From contig CAYJIA010000049.1 in NCBI GenBank assembly GCA_964370115.1, forward strand, positions 1 through 16,241: DNA of 16,241 nt, read 5' to 3'. How positions within the stretch are numbered: the first letter of the stretch is position 1; every line of letters begins with the position of its first letter. Origin of the DNA: SIG603 sp964370115. GTDB taxonomy: Bacteria; Bacillota; Clostridia; Oscillospirales; Acutalibacteraceae. The notes under the pieces were generated by a model. It searched no databases and was not told where the DNA came from. It saw only the letters and a list, made by a program, of their open reading frames with translations. Positions 6,760 to 15,035 of this stretch are shown here, in pieces. Both the position numbers and the translations under genes were made by a program.

Positions 6760-7421
6760 GTTTTATTGTTATTGAAGGCTTAGACGGCAGTGGTAAAGCC
6801 ACACAGATTGAAAAGCTTAGAATAAAACTTTTGGAAAGCGGAAAAAATGTACATAAGATTAGTTTTCCAGACTATGACTCACAGTCCTCATCTTTGGTTA
6901 AGATGTATTTAGGCGGTGAGTTTGGCGCAGAGCCTGGAGACGTAAACCCTTATGCAAGTTGCCTGTTTTATGCAGTGGATAGATTTGCAAGCTTTAAAAA
7001 ACATTGGGGCAAGTATCATGAGGACGGCGATATTATAATAGCCGACAGATATACAACGTCAAACATAGTGTTTCAAATGTCGAAAATACCAAAGGAAAAA
7101 TGGGCTGAATTTATAGACTGGGTAGAAGACTTAGAATATAACAAGATGGGTATGCCAAAACCTTTGCAGGTAATATACCTTGATATGCCGCCCGAAGTGT
7201 CACAAAAGTTGATGCTTAAAAGATATGATGGAAATGAAGAAAAAAAGGACATACATGAGAAAAATGTAGATTTCTTAAAAAAATGCAGAGAAAGTGCGTT
7301 CTTTGCGGCAGATAAACTTGGTTGGACATTGATATCTTGTGCAAAAGATGACAATCCTAAGAGTATAGAAGAAATTTCCATGGAAATATATGAAAAAATT
7401 GAAAGGAGCTTGAATTTATGA
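6756..7421 (+). CDS. tmk: Thymidylate kinase (dTMP kinase)
   Basis: The protein has 221 residues from a TTG start that overlaps the thyX stop (TTGA), with GAGGTGG 4 nt before it. The P-loop is GLDGSGKA (residues 8-15), the DR motif DRYTTSN lies near residue 94, and a lid-like segment KRYDGNEEKKDIHEKN near residue 152 is rich in charges. It converts dTMP to dTDP, the step after ThyX. The Walker A Ser/Thr that contacts Mg2+ is Ala15 here, with Thr16 next to it. As I recall, Mycobacterium tuberculosis TMK also varies at this position (GKRT), so loss of activity need not follow. A related deoxynucleoside monophosphate kinase is the only serious alternative. Confidence 0.9.
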   Translation: MSFIVIEGLDGSGKATQIEKLRIKLLESGKNVHKISFPDYDSQSSSLVKMYLGGEFGAEPGDVNPYASCLFYAVDRFASFKKHWGKYHEDGDIIIADRYTTSNIVFQMSKIPKEKWAEFIDWVEDLEYNKMGMPKPLQVIYLDMPPEVSQKLMLKRYDGNEEKKDIHEKNVDFLKKCRESAFFAADKLGWTLISCAKDDNPKSIEEISMEIYEKIERSLNL

Positions 7422-7960
7422 TTTATTTATTTTTAGCAGAGGGTTTTGAGGAGATAGAAGCCTTGGCGACCGTCGACATTATAAGACGTGCAGAGCTTGA
7501 TTTGACTACTGTTGGAATAGGCTCGAAAGTAATTGAGGGTTCACATGGGATAAGAGTCGAAGCCGATATAATGATGAAAGATATAAGCACCGACGACATG
7601 GACATGGTCATTTTGCCAGGTGGTATTCCCGGAACATTGAACCTTGAAGCTGACCCTATACTTAAAACGGTTATTGATTACTGTGTAAGAAACGATAAAT
7701 ATATATGTGCAATTTGTGCGGCACCATCTATTTTAGGACATATGAATTTAATAGAGGGTAAAAATATAACTTGCTACCCAGGATTTGATACTCAGTTAAA
7801 TGGCGCAAATTATACTGCGGAAGACGTCACAGTCGACGGTAAGTTTATTACAGGAAAAGGTGCAGGCGTGGCTATTGATTTTGCCCTTAAAATTGTTGAG
7901 GTTTTTGACAGCAAACAAAAGGCAGAAAAACTGTTTGCGGCAATGCAGTGTAAAAAATAA
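7418..7960 (+). CDS. DJ-1/PfpI family protein (YajL/ThiJ-like)
   Basis: The protein has 180 residues. The family nucleophile is Cys100 in ICAICAAPSIL, the nucleophile-elbow turn. The partner acid is Glu14 in EGFEEIEALATVD, in the same place as Glu18 of human DJ-1. The GGIPGTLNLE loop and the C-terminal GKGAGVAIDFALKIVE segment complete the single-domain fold. Members have been assigned glyoxalase, deglycase and chaperone roles, which are still disputed. I do not assign a substrate. AAAGGAG precedes the ATG. The start overlaps the tmk stop by 4 nt and the stop shares one base with the next start, so it is translated as part of the nucleotide/folate cluster. Confidence 0.92.
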   Translation: MIYLFLAEGFEEIEALATVDIIRRAELDLTTVGIGSKVIEGSHGIRVEADIMMKDISTDDMDMVILPGGIPGTLNLEADPILKTVIDYCVRNDKYICAICAAPSILGHMNLIEGKNITCYPGFDTQLNGANYTAEDVTVDGKFITGKGAGVAIDFALKIVEVFDSKQKAEKLFAAMQCKK

Positions 7961-8514
7961 TGCAAGCAAGTTTAAGTGGAAAAACAGAACTTAGAAAACA
8001 AATGAGAGAGATAATTTCTCATATAGAAGATATAGACTTTAAAAATGATATAATATTTAATAGGCTTATTAAAGACGAAAACATAGCAAAGGCAAAAAAC
8101 ATTTTGCTTTATGCAAGCTTTTTAAATGAAGTAGATACAAAACTTGTGACAAAGTATTTATTAAATCAAAAAAAGAATGTGTTTTTTCCAAAGTGCAGCA
8201 CCACATCAAATGATATGGAGTTTTATAAAATAGAAGATATATCAAATTTGAGTATTGGTGCCTATGGTATTTTAGAACCAAGTGAAAGTTGTGACATTTA
8301 TATAAAAAGTAAAGCGCAGGACAGCGTTTGCGTAGTGCCTGCACTTGCCTTTACAAAAGATGGAACTAGACTTGGCAGAGGAAAAGGCTATTATGACAAG
8401 TTTTTAGAAAACTTTAATGGTGTAAAAATTGGGATTTGTTTTAATGAGCAAATTAAAATAGTAATACCCACCGACAATTTTGACGTGAGGGTAGATTATA
8501 TAATCAGCAGTTAA
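7960..8514 (+). CDS. 5-formyltetrahydrofolate cyclo-ligase
   Basis: The protein has 184 residues, normal for the family. The N-terminal TELRKQMR is the usual opening, and the ATP/substrate motif VPALAFTKDGTRLGRGKGYY (from residue 126), followed by DKFL, is nearly canonical. The enzyme uses ATP to turn 5-formyl-THF into 5,10-methenyl-THF, which can be reduced to the methylene-THF used by ThyX three genes upstream. The start shares one A with the preceding stop (TAATG). No ribosome binding site is visible, so translation should depend on reinitiation from the DJ-1 gene. The only nearby alternative is an internal ATG at residue 15, which would cut the conserved opening. Confidence 0.92.
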   Translation: MQASLSGKTELRKQMREIISHIEDIDFKNDIIFNRLIKDENIAKAKNILLYASFLNEVDTKLVTKYLLNQKKNVFFPKCSTTSNDMEFYKIEDISNLSIGAYGILEPSESCDIYIKSKAQDSVCVVPALAFTKDGTRLGRGKGYYDKFLENFNGVKIGICFNEQIKIVIPTDNFDVRVDYIISS

Positions 8515-8532
8515 TGAAATGGAGTTAAAGAC

Positions 8533-9861
8533 ATGGAGCAAAACAAAAATGGATTACCCGAAACTTTTAACACGGGTAATGTTGACTTTGAGAAAAATAG
8601 TATTGATGATTTTAAGCTTAAAATTGAAGACGAGGTATATAACACTACTTCGGATCTCGACATTAAAAATCAAAGCTTAAAAGGAAACAGTAATGCCACA
8701 CAAGGCAGTGCATCGGAAAGAGATTTAGGTGCAAGTGTTTACTATTCCGAAAAAAAATCAAAGGATCAGAAAAAAGCACATAAAAAAAGAGACAAGATGA
8801 AATCTATTAAAAACAGAAGAGTTTTCAGGCTTGTTTGGATTTGCATGGTAGTTTTGGTTTCCCTTACTGCGGCAAGTTTTTTGATAACAGGTTCTAACGA
8901 CCTTTTTGCAATTGGTAGAGAAGACGGAGTGAATGTAATACTCGAAATTCCTGAAGAGACAACTTTTGAGGAGCTTGCTGAACTTTTTCACGAAAATGAT
9001 ATAGTTGCAGAGCCTTACTTCTTTGCACTTTACGGTGACCTTACAACCGATGCAAAGTATACAAAGGGCGGTTCGTATGAAATCGCAACTAATCTTGACT
9101 ATGAAGAACTAATCAACATAGTGCAGGCAGGACCGAATAATACAGAGGTTGTAAGAATTACATTTAACGAGGGTTACAATGTCGAAGATATTGCAAATCT
9201 TCTAGAAGAAGAGGGCATTATATCGGCGCAAGAAGTTTTAGATGCTGCAAAGAGCACGCAGTTTGATGATTACGATATGATTTCATATATAGAAAATGAA
9301 AGCGACCGTTATTACACTTTAGAGGGATATCTGTTCCCAGATACCTATGACTTCTTAAAAGGTGAGGACGTAGAATCTGTAATCGGTAAATTCCTAAACA
9401 ACTTCCAAACCAAGATTACTAAAGAAATTTACGATGAAATTCAAGCGTCGGGAATGACTATCGACGAAGTAATAATATTGGCGTCACTTATTCAAAGAGA
9501 GGCAGCCGACGCAGAAGACATGTACAATGTATCCTCAGTTCTTCACAATCGTTTAGAAAGAGGAGCAGAAGTGGGTATTTATGCGCTAGAGCTCGACTCA
9601 ACAATCTTCTACCCTTACAATACTAGGGAAGATTTACCGGCTGATATGAGTGACTATGTAAGCTCGTACAACACTTACGACATACAAGGACTTCCAGCAG
9701 GTGCAATTGCAAACCCAGGACTTGAGGCAATTTATGCAGCACTTAGACCAAACGACACAAACTATTTCTACTTCTGCCACAGCGAAGATAAGACTGCATA
9801 TTATGCAGAAACTTTTGCTGGACACGAGGCAAATCTGATAGAAGCAGGACTTACTGATTAA
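8533..9861 (+). CDS. mltG: MltG, endolytic transglycosylase
   Basis: The protein has 442 residues. A long, charged and Lys/Asp/Ser-rich cytoplasmic part (1-97) precedes one membrane helix (about 98-120). A LysM-like region about 130-200 (VILEIPEETTFEELAELF) follows, then the YceG/MltG catalytic domain (about 205-438). Glu323 in LASLIQREA is the catalytic glutamate by analogy with Escherichia coli MltG. LDSTIFYP and NTYDIQGLPAGAIANPGLEA are conserved. The enzyme cuts nascent peptidoglycan strands in the membrane and is thought to end strand growth. GGAG lies 10 nt before the ATG, 18 nt after the cyclo-ligase gene. The cytoplasmic N-terminal extension is longer than in E. coli and may bind a partner. 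Confidence 0.94.
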   Translation: MEQNKNGLPETFNTGNVDFEKNSIDDFKLKIEDEVYNTTSDLDIKNQSLKGNSNATQGSASERDLGASVYYSEKKSKDQKKAHKKRDKMKSIKNRRVFRLVWICMVVLVSLTAASFLITGSNDLFAIGREDGVNVILEIPEETTFEELAELFHENDIVAEPYFFALYGDLTTDAKYTKGGSYEIATNLDYEELINIVQAGPNNTEVVRITFNEGYNVEDIANLLEEEGIISAQEVLDAAKSTQFDDYDMISYIENESDRYYTLEGYLFPDTYDFLKGEDVESVIGKFLNNFQTKITKEIYDEIQASGMTIDEVIILASLIQREAADAEDMYNVSSVLHNRLERGAEVGIYALELDSTIFYPYNTREDLPADMSDYVSSYNTYDIQGLPAGAIANPGLEAIYAALRPNDTNYFYFCHSEDKTAYYAETFAGHEANLIEAGLTD

Positions 9862-9872
9862 AGGATATGAGC

Positions 9873-11102
9873 GTGAATAATATTAAACCTGAAATACTAT
9901 CTCCTGCAGGAGATATGGCAAGCCTAAAAACCGCACTGGACTTTGGTGCAGATGCGGTATATCTTGCAGGCACGATGTTCGGAATGCGGACAGCGTCTAA
10001 AAATTTTGATAATACACAGCTAAAAGAGGCAGTGGAACTTTGCCACGGTAAAAATGTAAAAGTCTATGTGACTTGCAACATTATTCCGCATAACGACGAG
10101 GTTAAACTTTTGCCGCAATTTATAAAGGACTGTGCCGAAATTGGCATAGATGCCTTCATTGTGGCTGATATAGGCGTTTTAAGCCTTGTAAAGCAACATG
10201 CACCGAATGTGGAAATTCATATTTCCACACAAGCTGGCATTGCAAACTATGAGACAGCTAATATGTTTTATCAAATGGGCGCGTCTAGAGTGGTGCTCGC
10301 AAGAGAGTTATCACTTTCCGAAATAAAAGAGATAAGAGACAATGTGCCTAAAGACTTAGAGATAGAATGTTTTGTCCACGGCGCAATGTGTGTTTCTTTT
10401 TCGGGAAGATGTCTGCTTTCGAGCTATATGACTAAAAGAGATGCAAACAAGGGAGACTGTGCACAACCTTGTCGCTGGGAATATGAACTTGTCGAGAAAA
10501 AAAGGCCAGACGAGCGTTTTGCCATTGAAGAAGAACGCTTTGAGAGCGGTCGTTCTGCGACTTATATAATGAACTCAAAAGACATGTGTATGATAGAGAA
10601 TACACAAAAGCTTATTGATGCAGGCATATCGAGCTTTAAAATAGAGGGTAGGGCAAAATCAGAGTACTATGTTGCCTGTGTGACAAATGCTTACAGAAAG
10701 GCACTTGACTTTGCACTTGCAAATCCAAACAAGGAAATTCCGAGTGAGATTATAGAAGAAGTAATGAAGATAAGTCACAGGGAGTATAGCACTGGTTTTT
10801 ATATGGGCGACGAACCAGGTCAAAATAACGACAGCGGTGGCTACATAAGAACTTGGGATGTTGTTGCAGTTTGTGAAGACTGGAAAGACGGCGTTGCGAA
10901 ACTTACGCAAAGAAACAAGTTCTTACTTGGTGAGGAACTCGAAGTCTTACAGCCAGGTGAAGACAATATTGTTTTAACAGCTGAGGATATGAAAGACGAG
11001 AGGGGAAGAGAGATAGACTCGACACCTCATGCAATGATGGTAGTTTACATAAAATCAGAAAAAGAAATAAAAAAAGGCGCCTATTTAAGGCGTGCAAGAT
11101 AG
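9873..11102 (+). CDS. U32 family protein, TrhP-like (tRNA uridine hydroxylation)
   Basis: The protein has 409 residues from the GTG at 9873. An ATG at 9867 would give 411 residues, but it lies only 1 nt after AAAGGA, whereas the GTG lies at a normal 7 nt. The N-terminal PEILSPAGDMASLKTALDFG opens the family TIM-barrel. The U32 signature, from ECFVHGAMC through SGRCLLSSY, is at about residues 165-184. Cys173, Cys180, Cys196 and Cys200 are the probable iron-sulfur ligands. The FKIEGRAKSEYYVACV segment is also conserved. Members such as TrhP/YrrO install 5-hydroxyuridine at tRNA position 34. Older annotations call them collagenases or peptidases. It is the last gene of the plus-strand run. Confidence 0.9.
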   Translation: MNNIKPEILSPAGDMASLKTALDFGADAVYLAGTMFGMRTASKNFDNTQLKEAVELCHGKNVKVYVTCNIIPHNDEVKLLPQFIKDCAEIGIDAFIVADIGVLSLVKQHAPNVEIHISTQAGIANYETANMFYQMGASRVVLARELSLSEIKEIRDNVPKDLEIECFVHGAMCVSFSGRCLLSSYMTKRDANKGDCAQPCRWEYELVEKKRPDERFAIEEERFESGRSATYIMNSKDMCMIENTQKLIDAGISSFKIEGRAKSEYYVACVTNAYRKALDFALANPNKEIPSEIIEEVMKISHREYSTGFYMGDEPGQNNDSGGYIRTWDVVAVCEDWKDGVAKLTQRNKFLLGEELEVLQPGEDNIVLTAEDMKDERGREIDSTPHAMMVVYIKSEKEIKKGAYLRRAR

Positions 11103-11109
11103 ATTTTGG

Positions 11110-11550
11110 ATTAAAAGTTTTACTAAATTTTTTTCAAAAAATTTCAGGTTCTTAGGACTGCGTCCTAAGTCGTTTTTCGCAAAAAACGAAATCTTATACT
11201 TTCAAAAACGCAGGAAGGGTGAATTTAAATGTCCAGTGGACATTTAAAGAGGGAAACCCTCGTCGGGGGTTTCCCTGATTTGATGGTTTATACAATTTTA
11301 AAAACACGGGTGGTGCATTGACCATCCGTGTTTTTTCATTTATGCAAGAAAACTTTTTTGTGAATTGCAAAAATTTTCCCTCAACTATAAAAACTTTTTT
11401 TCGTGCAAAAAGTTTTCTCTTTTTGCCTCCTGCAAAAATTCACTTTCAAAAATGCGTTTCTTAGTATTGGATTTCGTTTTCTGCGGAAAACGTTTTGCGT
11501 GTCGAGGCTCTCGACAAATTTTTTGAAAAAAATTTACTAAAACTTTTAAT
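11110..11550. repeat. Long inverted-repeat element filled with hairpins (MITE-like or composite terminator)
   Basis: The ends, 11110-11144 and 11516-11550, are inverted copies at 34 of 35 bases. A second, weaker pair lies inside them (11170-11200 and 11463-11493). Further hairpins are CTTAGGAC/GTCCTAAG (11151-11169), TCGTTTTT/AAAAACGA (11170-11190), a 25-nt palindrome with 12-bp arms (11224-11248), AGGGAAACCC/GGGTTTCCCT (11250-11276), the terminator at 11302-11333, and TGTCGAG/CTCGACA (11500-11516). There is no coding region and no target-site duplication that I can see. The left end starts 8 nt after the U32 gene, and the right end covers the stop codon of the convergent gene. Confidence 0.75.
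11302..11336 (+). terminator. Intrinsic terminator between convergent genes, probably bidirectional
   Basis: Arms AAACACGGGTGGT (11302-11314) and ACCATCCGTGTTT (11321-11333) pair over 13 bp with one G-T pair and a 6-nt loop. The stem is followed by T residues on the plus strand and by a T-rich tract on the minus strand. It can end both the U32 operon and the leftward DUF11-protein transcript. Confidence 0.85.
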
Positions 11551-14491
11551 TACTAATTAAATCCAGTAAATCTTCTTCTTTCATCACAAGTAACATTTCG
11601 TTTTTAATCACATCTCTTACCATGCCTCTTGCTTGTCGGTTTACCTTTAATATCTCACTCAAAGTGTGCTGAGATTTTGAAATTATGCCTACATTTATAT
11701 TTTCTGCAAGGTTTTCTACAGTTAAATCTAAAAGCTGTGTTACACCGCTTTGTCTATCCGCTTTATTTCCATTGTCAGCGTCTAGTCTTTGCTCGGTAAA
11801 TTTTAGCTGTTTATCATCAATAAAGAACTTTACATAATATTTCGCCAAAGGCAAGGCTTCAAATGAGTATTGCCCGTCATTTCCGAGTGCATCTGTCCTA
11901 GTCGCGGTAAATCTAAGTTGGTTTAAATTTTCATCGTAAAGCACTGCCATGACGTCATTTACAAGGCTGTCTTTATCACTGTAATATCCATCAGAGTTTG
12001 AGTCGAAAAAGGAATAACCAGAAATTTTAGCTAAATTTGGATCGCTCTCCACTACTTGCACACCTACTTTTTCGGGTTCTATGGCAAGTAGATGTTGCTC
12101 TTGGTTTTCTAAATCTCTGTAGATCACATCTGTGGCGAAAGAGTTCCAAGCTATTGCAGACACGGGAAGCCCAGTCGGAATAGAAGCGGTAATGGCTATT
12201 CGCAGGCTTTGATTAGGGAGAAGTACGATATCCTTTGTCCTTACCTTAAAGGCCTTCAAGAGGCTTAAATCTGATGGTGGTTCGTTTGTCCAGTTGTCGT
12301 CGGTGCCGATTATATCAAAACTTGCACCAAAGCGAACGGGGTCGGTGCTTGTCGAGTAGAAAATATCAAACTCCACTTCCTCTTCGGACGGGACTAGAGT
12401 GGCGACAACCTCAGTCAGTGCATAAATTGGATATTCACTATTTCTCGGTGAGGATGTTGAAATTACTCCAGTATCGCCGATATATGGCAAAATATCGACA
12501 ACTTCGACTTCTTCTAGATTAGCATTTCCTATATTTGTCACCGTAATGAGATATTCAAGGCTACCGCCGTCAAATGTTCTTCCAACTTCGGGTTCTTCAA
12601 CATATTCTGTATCTAGCAATCCTTTTACCTTTTTATTTGATGAAGTGCTTACAAAGTATAAAATTCGGTTTACAAGTATATTGCTCTTTGCATAATTTTG
12701 AGAAACGCTTGAGTCTTCGGCAATATTATTTGTGTCTATATAAACATCGAGACTGTTTGGAATAACGCCGGTACTGCCCACTGTGTTGAGAAGCAGGAAG
12801 CTCCCTACATTTCCCAGTGCGCCTACAGCGACACTTACATCAAAGTTTATGCTGATATTTGCCAGTTGTCTAAAAGAAAACTCATTTTCATTTATAAATT
12901 CAAATTTGACAAGTGTTGACCCATTTGCGTCGAAATCGGGTATTGTGCGAACTACTGGTTGGGGTGGGGTAGTGGCGGTGAAGATATCGCTATAACTATA
13001 CTGCTCATTTCCTAAATACTCATATTCTTTTGGCAGTATTATTGCAAAAATTGGATTTTTAAGCCTAGAGCGACTACAATTTGCATTCAAATTAAACGTA
13101 AATTCTTGATTAGGCCTTACTGGGTTTGAGGCAACAGATGATGAAAATGAAGGGTTTAATGTGCAAAAATTTGCAACTAGTGTAGTTGTATTTTCGACTA
13201 TTTGTATTGTTTCTTCGTCGTCATTTATAAAGCTTAGGTCCATGTGGTTTAATAAAGAACTGTCAATTTGTGTCTCAGGCTTGACTATTCCTAAAAGCTG
13301 TAATGGATTTTTGCTCTGCAAGCCTATACTCATTGTATTAAGCCTCCAAAACAGTATGGTTAAACTATCGTTTTCAGGTATAATCGTAGTTAAATCTACC
13401 GTGGTATTGACATCAGAGTTAAATGGACCAAGCTCGCCTGTAACGCCATTTGCTGTTTGGTAGTCTATAAAATATTCGGCAGATAAATTTTGTCCTATCT
13501 CACCGATATAAAACGAGCCTGTGTTAAGTTCATAATAATTAACCTGTGTTGGCAAGTCGTTTTCTAAAATTACATTTTGCAGTATTTGATTTCCAGAATT
13601 TTCAAAATTCATTCTAAAACAAATATATTCAGCAGGTAGCGTATAATCAGGTGCGTAAAGGGTGATGTCAGCATCAAAAATTTTTCCTGCAAGGTTTTCT
13701 TCATGCACTTCATCTTCTTTTGTCACTGTGTCTATACTCCAGTTACAGATAGTCGGAATACCTTCACCAATCTCTGCACTGTCTGCTACTAACGCCCTGT
13801 AAATAAATTCATATCGCTGTCCTTTATAGCTTGGAATATCAAACACTAGGCTGTTTCCGTCGAATGCTCCTGTTAAATCATCGGCAGAAATATCTGCAAA
13901 TTTGCTTGATACGTCGCGACCTACAACAGGATAGTTTTGGTCTAAACTTATAAGATTTGAGCCATTACAGCGAATACTTAAATTATTTATAACAGCGCCT
14001 AAGTCGCCAAAGTTTTCAAGGGTAAGTTTATAATAAACAGCACTGCCAGCCGACGGGGCAACACTGGGAAGAACTATTTCTCTAGAAATTTCGAATTGTT
14101 CATTTAAGACTAAAGTGATTTCTTCGCTGTCATAAGTGACGATTTCTTCGCCATTTATTATCATTTTTGAATTTAATATAAAACTGTCACCATTTACAGA
14201 GCTTTGATTAAAAGTAAGGCCAAAGCCAATTCTCACGGCTATACCTAAGTCGATAATACTTCCAAAATCAAAGACTATTTCTCTTCCGTCTGCTAAAATA
14301 TTTTCACGTACCTCTTTTACAGGGTCTTTTACATCACCCAGAAAAATATCTATATTATTTGGGATAAGCATCGTTATTTGTGCAGACTCGATTGAGCCTG
14401 AAATTCCATTAAAACTTGCATTTAAACTATAGATAAAGGCCTCTTCAAAATTTCCTGTTTGTCTATCTATTTGTGTTATTAATGTTGCCAT
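11546..14491 (-). CDS. Large DUF11/SdrD_B-like beta-sandwich protein with C-terminal helical module, possible spore-surface protein
   Basis: The protein has 981 residues from the ATG at 14491, preceded by GGAAGGAG at 5 nt. An in-frame TTG further up would contain that site. Repeated beta-rich segments fill residues 1-640 (EYICFRMNFENSGNQILQNV is one of several DUF11-like units). A clear DUF11 unit is at about 643-690 (LEYLITVTNIGNANLEEVEV). An SdrD_B-like domain at 831-945 has DSNSDGYYSDKDS and QYSFEALPLAKYYVKF. The last 40 residues (VNRQARGMVRDVIKNEMLL) match the third, truncated gene of this region. There is no signal peptide, sortase motif, SLH domain or membrane helix. I infer a protein assembled from the cytoplasm, perhaps by the mother cell onto the spore. 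An adhesin with an unusual export route is the alternative. Confidence 0.72.
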   Translation of the reverse strand: MATLITQIDRQTGNFEEAFIYSLNASFNGISGSIESAQITMLIPNNIDIFLGDVKDPVKEVRENILADGREIVFDFGSIIDLGIAVRIGFGLTFNQSSVNGDSFILNSKMIINGEEIVTYDSEEITLVLNEQFEISREIVLPSVAPSAGSAVYYKLTLENFGDLGAVINNLSIRCNGSNLISLDQNYPVVGRDVSSKFADISADDLTGAFDGNSLVFDIPSYKGQRYEFIYRALVADSAEIGEGIPTICNWSIDTVTKEDEVHEENLAGKIFDADITLYAPDYTLPAEYICFRMNFENSGNQILQNVILENDLPTQVNYYELNTGSFYIGEIGQNLSAEYFIDYQTANGVTGELGPFNSDVNTTVDLTTIIPENDSLTILFWRLNTMSIGLQSKNPLQLLGIVKPETQIDSSLLNHMDLSFINDDEETIQIVENTTTLVANFCTLNPSFSSSVASNPVRPNQEFTFNLNANCSRSRLKNPIFAIILPKEYEYLGNEQYSYSDIFTATTPPQPVVRTIPDFDANGSTLVKFEFINENEFSFRQLANISINFDVSVAVGALGNVGSFLLLNTVGSTGVIPNSLDVYIDTNNIAEDSSVSQNYAKSNILVNRILYFVSTSSNKKVKGLLDTEYVEEPEVGRTFDGGSLEYLITVTNIGNANLEEVEVVDILPYIGDTGVISTSSPRNSEYPIYALTEVVATLVPSEEEVEFDIFYSTSTDPVRFGASFDIIGTDDNWTNEPPSDLSLLKAFKVRTKDIVLLPNQSLRIAITASIPTGLPVSAIAWNSFATDVIYRDLENQEQHLLAIEPEKVGVQVVESDPNLAKISGYSFFDSNSDGYYSDKDSLVNDVMAVLYDENLNQLRFTATRTDALGNDGQYSFEALPLAKYYVKFFIDDKQLKFTEQRLDADNGNKADRQSGVTQLLDLTVENLAENINVGIISKSQHTLSEILKVNRQARGMVRDVIKNEMLLVMKEEDLLDLISN

Positions 14492-14543
14492 TTTGACTCC
14501 TTCCAAAATTCAATTTTAAATTGTATTTTTATTTATTTGCGCT

Positions 14544-14906
14544 TTAATATCTATGCTTGCAATCAGTTCTGTTACAAGTTTTGCAAGACTTACAAGCAGT
14601 ATGCTCACAGTCATCTTCAAAATTATTGTATATTTCGAGTGTTGTAGAGAGTTTTGTCAACATTACCCATTCTTTCATTATTAAGCTATTCAAAGTGGAA
14701 TGAGTGTTCTTAAATAGGGATTGTATGCAAGAACAACATAAATTTTTTTCACTTATTTCTTTTACTATTGCCTGCATTTTTTCACCCTCTGCGTTAATTA
14801 TATGAGCCATTGCAAGCTCTTCTAATGCGACAGATTCTAAAATTTGAATTACAACCTCTTTTATACTAGGCAAATTATCTCGTTCTGGTACTTGTGGCAT
14901 ACCCAT
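14544..14906 (-). CDS. Small Cys-rich protein with the LALEELAxAHIxNAE-type helical module
   Basis: The protein has 120 residues from the ATG at 14906, with GGAGGA 7 nt before it. An upstream in-frame TTG would overlap that site. Residues about 19-48 (ESVALEELAMAHIINAEGEK) are the first half of the module found in the truncated gene at the right edge. Residues 66-89 (NTHSTLNSLIMKEW) correspond to the second half. The tail from residue 100 is CEHTACKSCKTCNRTDCKH, spacing C-x4-C-x2-C-x2-C-x4-C, and three more Cys lie at 57, 58 and 60. This suggests metal binding or disulfide cross-linking. It lies 52 nt upstream of the large DUF11-like protein gene on the same strand, so both are probably co-transcribed. 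I recall similar module sequences from uncharacterised proteins of spore-formers. No function is assigned. Confidence 0.72.
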   Translation of the reverse strand: MGMPQVPERDNLPSIKEVVIQILESVALEELAMAHIINAEGEKMQAIVKEISEKNLCCSCIQSLFKNTHSTLNSLIMKEWVMLTKLSTTLEIYNNFEDDCEHTACKSCKTCNRTDCKHRY

Positions 14907-15035
14907 TAGCAGTTCCTCCAAGCTGTATTTATTAATTATTGTAGCATTAACAAATTACAATAATATAATATAATATATTTTAAAAATTTGACACTAATAC
15001 ATTTTTGTACTTTTAAAATTTAAGGGAGGATATAC
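14907..15035. promoter_or_regulatory. Divergent, very AT-rich promoter region
   Basis: This 129-bp gap separates genes read in opposite directions, so both promoters should lie in it. For the rightward gene there is a TTGACA (14988-14993), then 17 bp, then a poor -10 (TTTTAA, 15011-15016). I see no convincing sigmaE, sigmaK or sigmaG boxes for the leftward genes. The stretch TAATATAATATAATATATT at about 14961-14979 is a low-complexity repeat. Confidence 0.35.

Noticed and set aside
11103..11120. Target-site duplication flanking the inverted-repeat element
   Set aside because: The bases outside the two ends do not match, so transposition is not shown by this feature.
12274..13463. Several plus-strand open frames of 60-100 codons inside the large minus-strand gene
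   Set aside because: They are antisense, lack translation signals and show low-complexity translations, whereas the minus-strand frame is continuous with domain similarity.
14492..14506. Upstream TTG start for the large DUF11-like protein, and the same for the Cys-rich gene at 14907-14921
   Set aside because: In both cases the added codons include the ribosome binding site of the following ATG.
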